Below are positions 1-6,947 of a stretch of 10,843 nt of DNA, piece after piece (within the stretch, counting starts at the first letter, position 1; each line of letters opens with the position of its first letter). The position numbers were made by a program, and so were the translations under genes. The stretch comes from Litorimonas sp963922935 (GTDB taxonomy: Bacteria > Pseudomonadota > Alphaproteobacteria > Caulobacterales > Maricaulaceae). The DNA lies in assembly GCA_963922935.1 (NCBI GenBank), contig CAWUKE010000063.1, positions 1-10,843 on the forward strand, in the 5' to 3' direction. Below the pieces are notes generated by a model. The model ran no database searches. It was not told the DNA's origin and saw only the letters and a list, made by a program, of their open reading frames with translations.

Positions 1-596
1 CCATAGCCTTTATAAAGGGCCATTTTTTCGACCTCGCCTTGGGCGAGGGCATGGTCGCCCTCCAGCAGCGGCACCCACAGATCGAGCGCATCGGGCGTGA
101 CGCCAATTCCCAGATCTTTGAGCGTGTCTTCCACCATGCGCCGCCGATCGCGTAGGCCCGCCGGATAGCAGCCAATGGCCGCGATATGTTTCGCGGCTTC
201 GGCAGCTTTCCGGACGGCGGACCGGGTCGAAAGATCACCCGCCTCGATGACCAGCTTGGCTTCCACCCGGTCCGGATCTGCATCGACCGTTTTGAGAATT
301 TTCGCAATCGCGGCGCCGTTGCGTTCATGATCGAGGCGTAGCCGTACGAGCCGCGTGCCCCCGAGCAAGCTCATCGCGGAGAGCTCATCCATCAGGCGCG
401 CGGGGTCTGCAGACAGATCATCGGCTGTCAGGACTGTCGCCCCGAAGGCGGGATCAAGATCAGGCGCGAGCGTTTGAATAAGCGCGGCTGAGCGGGCTTT
501 GACTAATCCGCGATCGGGTCCGAACAGGACAGCCCCAATCAGATCGTGCGGCGGCTGAGAAAGAAATCGGGCTTGTCGCGCGCCTGTGACTTTCAT
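1..596 (-). CDS. holA: DNA polymerase III delta subunit (partial, C-terminus beyond the left edge)
   Basis: The product is the clamp-loader delta subunit, which opens the beta sliding clamp during DNA replication in the cytoplasm. The reading frame is open from the ATG at 596 to the window edge, giving 198 complete codons of a family usually about 330-350 residues long. It begins MKVTGARQARFLSQPP. Residues 24-35 (LFGPDRGLVKAR) match the degenerate P-loop segment typical of alphaproteobacterial HolA, followed by the alternating strand/helix pattern of the AAA+-like domain (e.g. AKLVIEAGDLSTRSAVRKAA). The start lies 12 bases downstream of the lptE stop, with no clear Shine-Dalgarno sequence, so translation may be coupled to lptE. 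The order leuS-lptE-holA is common in Alphaproteobacteria and supports the call. The collar domain, beyond the left edge, cannot be seen. Confidence 0.92.
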   Translation of the reverse strand, partial: MKVTGARQARFLSQPPHDLIGAVLFGPDRGLVKARSAALIQTLAPDLDPAFGATVLTADDLSADPARLMDELSAMSLLGGTRLVRLRLDHERNGAAIAKILKTVDADPDRVEAKLVIEAGDLSTRSAVRKAAEAAKHIAAIGCYPAGLRDRRRMVEDTLKDLGIGVTPDALDLWVPLLEGDHALAQGEVEKMALYKGY

Positions 597-608
597 GTCA
601 AGCGGGGC

Positions 609-1151
609 CTAAGGCGCTTTCGCTTTGGCAGAATGATCGGCGATGGCGAGGGCGACATCGGTTAAAAGCTTATCCGCCACATCCCGACTAACGCGTTCAA
701 CAGCCGCGTCATTAGTGGCAAAAAGGCGGTAGGGATCACGATCGGCCGAAAACGTCGCAACGCCTCTGGCTTCGCTGCGATCAATCGGGTCACCGGTTTT
801 GGCGTCACGCAAGGTCCAGCGCGCGGTCAGCACACTATCAAAGCGTGTGGCGCGGTCCTGACCTGTCAGACCCAATCCCACCTGCCGAACGCGCGGATCA
901 ATTTCCAATGTATAAAGCGCAGAAGCCGGATCGCCGATCCGGTCTGTCATATGTTGGCGCAGACGAAACCCGGCTTCGCGGTCATTTTCGTCTTCGCCTT
1001 CGCCCATAACAATGACGACATTGGAAAAGGCCTGCGACCCGCCGACCGTGCCGTGCATAGGGGTAAAGCCACAGCCCGATAAAAGTAACGCCAAAGTCGC
1101 AAGGGCCATCAGCCAGAAGCGGCGGGCCGGGTTTGAAAGCAGCTTATCCAT
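609..1151 (-). CDS. lptE: LPS-assembly lipoprotein LptE
   Basis: LptE is the outer-membrane lipoprotein that plugs and helps assemble the LptD translocon, which inserts lipopolysaccharide into the outer leaflet. The 180-residue product has a basic start, a hydrophobic stretch at about 12-24 and a lipobox LLSGC with the lipidated cysteine at position 27. The CGFTPMHG that follows resembles the CGFxPLYG opening of alphaproteobacterial LptE. The rest is a small alpha/beta domain. The ATG at 1151 shares one base with the leuS stop (TAATG), so translation is probably coupled to leuS, and I see no separate ribosome binding site. LptE sequences diverge quickly, so the call rests on lipobox, size, opening motif and position between leuS and holA. 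Confidence 0.9.
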   Translation of the reverse strand: MDKLLSNPARRFWLMALATLALLLSGCGFTPMHGTVGGSQAFSNVVIVMGEGEDENDREAGFRLRQHMTDRIGDPASALYTLEIDPRVRQVGLGLTGQDRATRFDSVLTARWTLRDAKTGDPIDRSEARGVATFSADRDPYRLFATNDAAVERVSRDVADKLLTDVALAIADHSAKAKAP

Positions 1152-3874
1152 TAGATTACTATATTCACGATCCGACCGGGAACAACAATGACCTTTCGGA
1201 CAGGCGCACCGTCAATGGTCCGCGCCACATTGGGCTCAGATAGGGCCAAGGCTTCGACCTCATCCTTCGGCATGTCTTTGGGCACAGAAATTTCGCCGCG
1301 CCGCTTGCCGTTGACCTGGATGGGCATCGTGACGGTGTCTTCAACCAGCATGGCCTCATCGAGGGTCGGCCAGTCGGCGGTCGCGACCAAGCCCTCACCG
1401 CCCAACTGCGCCCAACATTCTTCCGCCAAGTGCGGCATGAAGGGCGCGATGGACCGGATGAGGATGCCGAGCGCTTCCATGCGGGCGGCGTCTTGGCCAT
1501 CATATTTGGACAAAGCATTGGTCAGTTCATAAATCTGCGCGACTGACGTGTTGAAGCGGAAGGCCTCAATCCCTTCGGTAATTTTGGCGAGGGCCTTATG
1601 CGCCGCGCGACGTAAGGTTAGGGCGTCGCCTTTTGCGTCACTGGCGATCGTCGTGGGGCCATGATCCGACACGTTGGTGGATTGGACAATCCGCCAGACT
1701 TTCTTCTGAAAATTCCACGCGCCGCGCACGCCGTCCTCGCTCCATTCCACGTCCCGTTCGGGCGGGCTGTCGGAGAGGACGAACCACCGCGCCACATCCG
1801 CGCCGTAAGTCTCGATAATGTCGTTGGGATCGACCGTATTCTTCTTCGACTTGGACATCTTAATGACGTCGCCCTTGGTCGCGGTCTTGCCGGTCGGCAT
1901 ATGGATTAGGACGCCATCTTTTTCCGTCACATCGGCGGGCAACACCCAGCCATCGTCAGTCTCATAGGTTGCATGCGTGACCATGCCTTGCGTGAACAGG
2001 CCCGCAAATGGTTCCCCGCTCGGCAAGTTGATCAAGCCGCAATCGCGAAGGCCGCGCGTGAAAAAGCGCGAATAGAGCAGGTGCAGCACAGCGTGCTCCA
2101 CCCCGCCGACATATTGATCGACGGGCAGCCAATCGGACGCGGCCTTTTTGTCAAACGGCGAACCGTCTTTTCCGGCGAACTTGGCATAGTACCAGGACGA
2201 GTCTGCAAATGTGTCGAGCGTGTCGGTCTCCCGCTCGGCCTCGCCGCCGCATTTGGGGCAGGTGCAATGCTTGAACGTCGGGTGCCGGTCCAGCGGATTG
2301 CCGGGGCTGTCAAATTCGATGTCATAAGGCAGCTCCACCGGCAGGTCGGCTTCCGGCACAGGCACGGCCCCGCACTTGGGGCAGTGGATCACCGGGATCG
2401 GACAGCCCCAATAGCGCTGGCGGCTCACCCCCCAATCGCGCAGGCGATATTGGGTGGTGCCTTCGCCGTAACCCATCTCTTCGATCTTTTCAATCGCGGC
2501 GCGGATGCCGTCATCTTTGGATAGGCCGTTCAGAAAGTCGGAATTGATGAGCGTGCCGTCGCCTGTGTAGGCTTCTATCAATTCCCCCGCCTCGCCTTCG
2601 TCTGACTGAACGACGGGCAAAATCGGCAGACCATATTTGGTCGCGAAATCAAAGTCGCGCTGATCATGGGCCGGGCAACCAAAGATGGCGCCCGTACCGT
2701 AGCCCATGAGGACAAAGTTGGCGATCCAGACGGGGAGGGTTTTGTCTTTGATGAAAGGGTGATCAACCCTGAGCCCTGTGTCTAAGCCGAGCTTTGGGGC
2801 TTGAGCGATGGCTTCTTCCGAGGTGCCGATTTTGGCGCATTCAGCTTGAAAGTCCACCACCTCTGGAAAGGCGGCGGCTAACTCTTTGGTCAACGGGTGG
2901 TCCGGGGATAAGGCGATAAAGCTTGCGCCAAAGAGCGTGTCGGGTCGCGTCGTATAGACTTGTATTCCATCAGGATATGTGTGCGCCCAAGCCCAAGCTG
3001 CAGTCACTCCGCGATCATCAGGTTTCAGTTGTCGAGGTCTTCGGGCAGCTATATCTTCGGCTCTTTTGCTGAGAAAGCCATCGAGCATAGTTTTCAACGA
3101 CATGCCGTCTTGATAGCCAAAGGCGTCAAGAGCTTGACTGTTGCCGAGTTCGTCTATTTCGAAATTGATGCGACAGCCTTCTGACTTCCCGATCCAATTC
3201 CGCTGCATGGTCCGGACCTTCTCCGGCCAGCGGTCGAGCGTGTCTAAGCCTTCGATCAGCTCGTCCGCATATTCGGTGATCTTGAAGAACCATTGTTCCA
3301 TGTCGCGCTGCTCGACGACGGCGCCGGAGCGCCAACCTTTGCCGTCAATGACTTGCTCATTGGCCAGCACTGTATTGTCGACGGGGTCCCAATTCACCTT
3401 GGCGGTCTTGGAATAGACCAGGCCTTTTTCCCAAAATTTCAGGAAAATGCGTTGCTGCTCTGTATAATAATCGACGTCACAAGTCGCGAATTCGCGGGAC
3501 CAGTCGAGCGCGAAGCCGAGCCGCTTCATCGGCGCGCGCATCTGCTCAATATTGCCGTAGGTCCAATCTTTGGGATGACCGCCCGTCTCAATCGCGGCGT
3601 TTTCCGCCGGCATGCCAAAGGCGTCCCAGCCCATGGGGTGCAGCACTTCAAAGCCGCGCGCGCGTTTATAGCGCGCCACCACATCGCCCATGGCGTAATT
3701 GCGCACATGGCCCATATGGATGCGCCCGCTTGGATAGGGGAACATTTCCAGCGCGTAGAATTTCGGCTTGGGGCTATCGTTCTTGGCGATGAAGCATTCG
3801 GCCTCATCCCAGGCGAGCTGCCAGCGCGGTTCGGTCTCCGCGGGGTTATAAGGGTGTGTTGTCTGCTCAGCCAT
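1151..3874 (-). CDS. leuS: Leucyl-tRNA synthetase
   Basis: This class I aminoacyl-tRNA synthetase charges tRNA-Leu with leucine in the cytoplasm. The 907-residue protein shows the HIGH-type motif HMGH at 53-56 after PYPSG, and the KMSKS loop at 672-676. The CP1 editing domain has the threonine-rich TTRPDTLFG at 308-316 and the editing aspartate in HDQRD (Asp404). Two CPKC pairs (498-501 and 539-542) form a likely zinc site. RLRDWGVSRQRYWG, ETDTLDTFADSSWYY and the C-terminal VNGKRRGEISVP and VRKVIVVPG segments are all typical. The family is usually about 860-880 residues. The excess lies mainly in an insertion at about residues 241-303, just before the editing domain (see findings). The gene leads the leuS-lptE-holA cluster. 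A strong hairpin lies directly against its start codon, and no good Shine-Dalgarno sequence is visible. Confidence 0.99.
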   Translation of the reverse strand: MAEQTTHPYNPAETEPRWQLAWDEAECFIAKNDSPKPKFYALEMFPYPSGRIHMGHVRNYAMGDVVARYKRARGFEVLHPMGWDAFGMPAENAAIETGGHPKDWTYGNIEQMRAPMKRLGFALDWSREFATCDVDYYTEQQRIFLKFWEKGLVYSKTAKVNWDPVDNTVLANEQVIDGKGWRSGAVVEQRDMEQWFFKITEYADELIEGLDTLDRWPEKVRTMQRNWIGKSEGCRINFEIDELGNSQALDAFGYQDGMSLKTMLDGFLSKRAEDIAARRPRQLKPDDRGVTAAWAWAHTYPDGIQVYTTRPDTLFGASFIALSPDHPLTKELAAAFPEVVDFQAECAKIGTSEEAIAQAPKLGLDTGLRVDHPFIKDKTLPVWIANFVLMGYGTGAIFGCPAHDQRDFDFATKYGLPILPVVQSDEGEAGELIEAYTGDGTLINSDFLNGLSKDDGIRAAIEKIEEMGYGEGTTQYRLRDWGVSRQRYWGCPIPVIHCPKCGAVPVPEADLPVELPYDIEFDSPGNPLDRHPTFKHCTCPKCGGEAERETDTLDTFADSSWYYAKFAGKDGSPFDKKAASDWLPVDQYVGGVEHAVLHLLYSRFFTRGLRDCGLINLPSGEPFAGLFTQGMVTHATYETDDGWVLPADVTEKDGVLIHMPTGKTATKGDVIKMSKSKKNTVDPNDIIETYGADVARWFVLSDSPPERDVEWSEDGVRGAWNFQKKVWRIVQSTNVSDHGPTTIASDAKGDALTLRRAAHKALAKITEGIEAFRFNTSVAQIYELTNALSKYDGQDAARMEALGILIRSIAPFMPHLAEECWAQLGGEGLVATADWPTLDEAMLVEDTVTMPIQVNGKRRGEISVPKDMPKDEVEALALSEPNVARTIDGAPVRKVIVVPGRIVNIVI

Positions 3875-3875
3875 A

Positions 3876-3904
3876 GTCCGCGCGCTTTAGCGAAGCACGC
3901 GGAC
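3876..3904 (-). promoter_or_regulatory. Hairpin in the leuS leader, next to the start codon
   Basis: On the minus strand GTCCGCGTGCTT pairs with AAGCGCGCGGAC around a 5-base loop CGCTA. This gives a 12-base-pair stem with one G-U wobble. The stem ends one base before the leuS ATG, so it covers the region where a ribosome binding site would lie. No run of T follows, so it does not look like a Rho-independent terminator for the upstream YHS gene. A role in controlling leuS translation is inference. Confidence 0.5.
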
Positions 3905-3948
3905 GGGGTTAAGCGCTTTATTGCGCTCTTGGCAGTTTTAATCGGACC

Positions 3949-4437
3949 CTACAGATCGCCCACAGCCGTGCTGCGGATATTGGTCCAGTTCGTGTCGGCC
4001 TTGCTGATATATTGATCTTCCTTTTTGGCCCACTTTTTCTGGATACGCTTATTGAAGTTCAAATAGAGCACGTCATCGACGACCTTAAACGCCGTTGGAT
4101 CAACCTCGAACTTTTTGCCCTTCGAGACACCATAAGCACAGAAGCCGCCATAGGCTGGGGCATAGCGTGCCGGGTTGGCTTCAAACGTCTCAAGGTTCGC
4201 CTGATTGGCAAAGCGGTAGGTTGCGCCTTCGAAGATGGCAGTGAAATCAGCCGAGCCTTCGGTCGGTGTGCCTGTCCGGTAAGCGATGACATCATAGCCC
4301 GACACGGCGAGGTTGGAGGCTGTGGCGTCTGCGGTCACGAGGACTTCATCAATCGCGAAGGCGGCAGGCGCGATAGTCGTCAACGTGCCGAAAGCCAGGG
4401 CCGTCGCGATCAGGCCTGTTTTGAGGAAATTTTGCAT
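3949..4437 (-). CDS. Exported YHS-domain protein
   Basis: The 162-residue product has a Sec signal peptide (basic MQNFLK, hydrophobic 8-22, predicted cut after AFA at 26-28), so it should act in the periplasm. The mature part carries one YHS-like domain: VSGYDVIAY at 45-53, the FEGATYRFANQANLETFEANPARYAPAYGGFCAYGVSKG region at about 69-107 (FANQANLETF and GGFCAYG being the recognisable parts), then the conserved KKFEVDP. YHS domains are linked to metal binding or redox chemistry; the exact function of this stand-alone exported type is not known. Cys100 is the only cysteine in the protein. Some relatives are annotated as selenoproteins, and this one has a TGT cysteine codon. The gene sits between the peptidase terminator and leuS (74 bases to leuS), so it may be a single gene or read through into leuS. 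A weak purine-rich stretch (AAAGAGA) precedes the ATG. Confidence 0.9.
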   Translation of the reverse strand: MQNFLKTGLIATALAFGTLTTIAPAAFAIDEVLVTADATASNLAVSGYDVIAYRTGTPTEGSADFTAIFEGATYRFANQANLETFEANPARYAPAYGGFCAYGVSKGKKFEVDPTAFKVVDDVLYLNFNKRIQKKWAKKEDQYISKADTNWTNIRSTAVGDL

Positions 4438-4573
4438 GTGCGTGTCTCTTTCTTTGAGGCTCTTGGGAGTAGAGCTGATGCGCCCCCAATATGGACCATT
4501 TAGTTCACAATAAAGACACGAAGTGATCGCGGACTGTCACGAGGCTGTGAGGGCACGGATGCGCGAGGGAAAC
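4438..4573 (-). promoter_or_regulatory. Probable promoter region of the YHS-domain gene
   Basis: These 136 bases lie between the peptidase terminator and the YHS start, and hold no convincing gene. Because the terminator should stop upstream transcription, the YHS gene needs its own promoter here. On the minus strand CATATT (about 4491-4496) could be a -10 element, but no good -35 element lies at the right distance. The exact promoter is therefore not assigned. Confidence 0.35.
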
Positions 4574-4601
4574 AAAAAAGCGCCCCCGATTGGGAGCGCT
4601 T
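4574..4601 (-). terminator. Rho-independent terminator of the prolyl oligopeptidase gene
   Basis: Read on the minus strand, AAGCGCTCCC pairs with GGGGGCGCTT around the loop AATC, a 10-base-pair stem with one mismatch. It runs directly into a T tract (six T in a row, then GTTT). It begins 22 bases after the peptidase stop codon. The orientation fits that gene, not the YHS gene, which starts further downstream. Confidence 0.9.
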
Positions 4602-4623
4602 CATTGATTATTTGTTTGGCCGC

Positions 4624-6852
4624 CTAGTCTTTCAACTTCTGCATCAAATAGACATGCTGCAGCGCCAGACGGTTGGCCGTTTCCTTTAGGTTGGCCGCTG
4701 CACTGTGTCCGCCATCGATATTCTCATAATAGAGGAAGTCGTGGCCTTGGTCTTCCATGCGCTTGGCAAATTTGCGCGCGTGAGCCGGGTGGACGCGGTC
4801 GTCCTTGGTGGAGGTCACTAAGAAGACTTCGGGATAGTCCACGTCCGCGCGCAGATTGTGATAGGGCGAAATCTGGCGCAGGAACGCGGCCTCTTCTGGG
4901 ATTTCCGGGCTGCCATATTCGCCGACCCAGCTGGCGCCTGCGAGCATTAGGTGAAAGCGCTCCATATCGAGCAGAGGCACCGCAATAATCGCCGCATTGA
5001 TCAGGTCAGGACGCTGCGTCGTCATGACACCGGTCAGCAAGCCGCCATTTGAGCCCCCTTCAACGCCGAGATGGTCTGGCGAAGTAATGCCCTTCTCGAT
5101 CAGGCTTTCTGCGACGGCGATGAAGTCGTCATAGATGCGCTGACGGTTCGTTTTCAGGCCGGCCTGGTGCCATTTCGGGCCATACTCTCCGCCGCCGCGA
5201 ATGTTGGACAGGACATAGACGCCGCCATTTTCCAGCCAGAGTTTGCCGCGTGTGGCGGAGTAGGCGGGGTTTAACGGAATTTCGAAACCGCCATAGCCAT
5301 AGAGCAATGTCGGGTTTGTGCCGTCCAGCTCAATGTCTTTATCATGGACCACAAAGTAAGGCACTTGCGTGCCGTCTTTGCTGGTCGCGAAGAATTGCTC
5401 GCTGACCATATTCTCCGCATCAAACCAGTCCGGCAGGCTTTGCATCGCTTGCGGGTCGAGCGAGCCTGTGGAGGTGTCGAGCGTGTAAAGCGTATCGGGT
5501 GTAAGGAAGTCTTCGGCTTGTAAGAACGCCACATCAGAATGGGATGTGGTCGCGCCAATATTGGCTGCGCCATTTTCGGGCAGGTTGACGCGCTCTGATG
5601 ACCAGCCTTCGCCGTCAAAGTCATAAAGATGCACGGCACCTTTCACGTCGGTTGTCGTGCCAACCAGCACTTTGGATTTGGTGATGCCGTAGCCGTTGAG
5701 CGAAGAGCGCTCATCCGGCTCATAGACTTTGGTGATCGTGCCGATCTCGCCATCATCCATAAAGTCGTCAATGCCAAAGCTGACCAGCGATCCGGTTGTA
5801 TGGCCGCGCCAGTCTTCATTCAGCGCCAGCAGGACTTGGCCTTGAAACTCCCCGATCAGGTCACTTTTCTCTGGGATCGGCATTCTGACGGGCTCACCAA
5901 GCTCTGCGCCATCGCGCGGGAACCAGATCACTTCTGAATCATAGAATGTCTTGGAGCGTGACACGATGATTTCGCGGCGACCATCGGACAGCTCCAAAAC
6001 GAATGGCCAATAGCCCACATCAGAGGCGGGCCCAAAGCCGATACGCTGGGCCTCAGACAGGTCTGTCCCGCGCCGCCACAGGCGGGCTTCGCGCGGATAG
6101 CCAGAGTCGGTGAGAGACGAGGCCGTCTCGCCGTCATAGTTTTGTTCGCCAAAATCGACACCGATCAGAAGGTGATCTTCGTCTAGCCAGCTCAGTGTAC
6201 CCTTGGATTCTGGGGCGATGAAGCCATCCTCGACAAAGGTTTTGGTCACCGTATTAAATTCACGTCGCACGACGGCGTCTTTGCCGCCATCCGAGAGATT
6301 GATCATGCAATGCTCATAGTCCGGGCCAAGGCAGCTGACGCCTTTATAGACCCAGTTCTTGCCTTCGGCTTCTGAAAGGGCGTCAAAGTCGAGCACAGTT
6401 TCCCACTCAGGCGATCCACCCAGATAGGCGTCGAGCGGTGCGCGCCGCCACAGGCCCCGGACATTGGTTTCGTCCTGCCAGAAATTATAAGCATAGTCGC
6501 CGCGGATCGACGCATATTGTATCCGGTCTTTGGACTGCAGGATATTCAGCGCATCATTATAAAGCGTGTCATAACGCGGATCAGCTTTCAGGCGATCCAG
6601 GCTGCGCTCGTTCCAGGCGGTAACTTCGGCAAGGGCTGCTTCTCCTTCGACCTCTTCTAGATAGAGATGGTCAGCGTCTGTCTGGCCTTCAGTCTCATAG
6701 GCAACCGGGACATAAGCTTGAACCGTTTCGGTCACAGCGGCAGCAGTATCGGACATCGTTTCTTTCATAGCATCAGTTGTTTCAGAGGCGGAACAGGCGG
6801 CCAGGGCCAGCAGGCTCGCCGCGCCGAGTAGATGGTGATGAAGTCGGGGCAT
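4624..6852 (-). CDS. Prolyl oligopeptidase family serine peptidase (S9A), lipoprotein
   Basis: This 742-residue serine peptidase probably cuts proline-containing oligopeptides in the envelope. The C-terminal alpha/beta hydrolase domain has the nucleophile motif GGSNGG (Ser601), TSTKDDRVHP (catalytic Asp684, with Arg686 in the place of the substrate-binding arginine) and GGHSAAAN (His716). The middle should form the seven-bladed propeller that limits access to short peptides. LYLEEVEGEAALAEV near residue 65 matches the family's N-terminal segment. I chose the ATG at 6852: it gives a signal peptide with lipobox LAAC (Cys20), and GGAG stands 6 bases upstream. A longer in-frame start at 6999 would bury the signal peptide and run into the divergent gene. 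A Ser/Thr/Ala/Glu-rich linker (about 21-50) separates the lipid anchor from the enzyme. Ordinary S9A enzymes are about 690-720 residues and often cytosolic. The substrate is unknown. Confidence 0.95.
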   Translation of the reverse strand: MPRLHHHLLGAASLLALAACSASETTDAMKETMSDTAAAVTETVQAYVPVAYETEGQTDADHLYLEEVEGEAALAEVTAWNERSLDRLKADPRYDTLYNDALNILQSKDRIQYASIRGDYAYNFWQDETNVRGLWRRAPLDAYLGGSPEWETVLDFDALSEAEGKNWVYKGVSCLGPDYEHCMINLSDGGKDAVVRREFNTVTKTFVEDGFIAPESKGTLSWLDEDHLLIGVDFGEQNYDGETASSLTDSGYPREARLWRRGTDLSEAQRIGFGPASDVGYWPFVLELSDGRREIIVSRSKTFYDSEVIWFPRDGAELGEPVRMPIPEKSDLIGEFQGQVLLALNEDWRGHTTGSLVSFGIDDFMDDGEIGTITKVYEPDERSSLNGYGITKSKVLVGTTTDVKGAVHLYDFDGEGWSSERVNLPENGAANIGATTSHSDVAFLQAEDFLTPDTLYTLDTSTGSLDPQAMQSLPDWFDAENMVSEQFFATSKDGTQVPYFVVHDKDIELDGTNPTLLYGYGGFEIPLNPAYSATRGKLWLENGGVYVLSNIRGGGEYGPKWHQAGLKTNRQRIYDDFIAVAESLIEKGITSPDHLGVEGGSNGGLLTGVMTTQRPDLINAAIIAVPLLDMERFHLMLAGASWVGEYGSPEIPEEAAFLRQISPYHNLRADVDYPEVFLVTSTKDDRVHPAHARKFAKRMEDQGHDFLYYENIDGGHSAAANLKETANRLALQHVYLMQKLKD

Positions 6853-6947
6853 GTCACTCTCCAGATAGGATTTTGTGTGTGATAAGATTACGGAGGGGCC
6901 TAGCGTGAAGCCTTGGCAAGGTGCAAGCCATACGGCACACTTCGCGC
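6853..6947. promoter_or_regulatory. Divergent intergenic region between the peptidase and serine hydrolase genes
   Basis: The 95 bases between the two divergent starts must hold the promoters of both genes. I cannot assign good -35/-10 pairs on either strand. A perfect 11-base palindrome, CCTTGGCAAGG at 6911-6921, lies near the serine hydrolase start and could be part of an operator. At this length it could also be chance. Confidence 0.4.
6859..6862 (-). promoter_or_regulatory. Ribosome binding site of the prolyl oligopeptidase gene
   Basis: GGAG on the minus strand, 6 bases before the ATG at 6852. Together with the lipobox it decides the start in favour of 6852 over the longer in-frame start at 6999. 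Confidence 0.75.

Noticed and set aside
3293..4015. A 240-codon plus-strand open frame opposite the 5' part of leuS
   Set aside because: It overlaps the highly conserved HMGH region of LeuRS and runs on into the YHS gene; the translation has no family-like motif and no ribosome binding site was evident.
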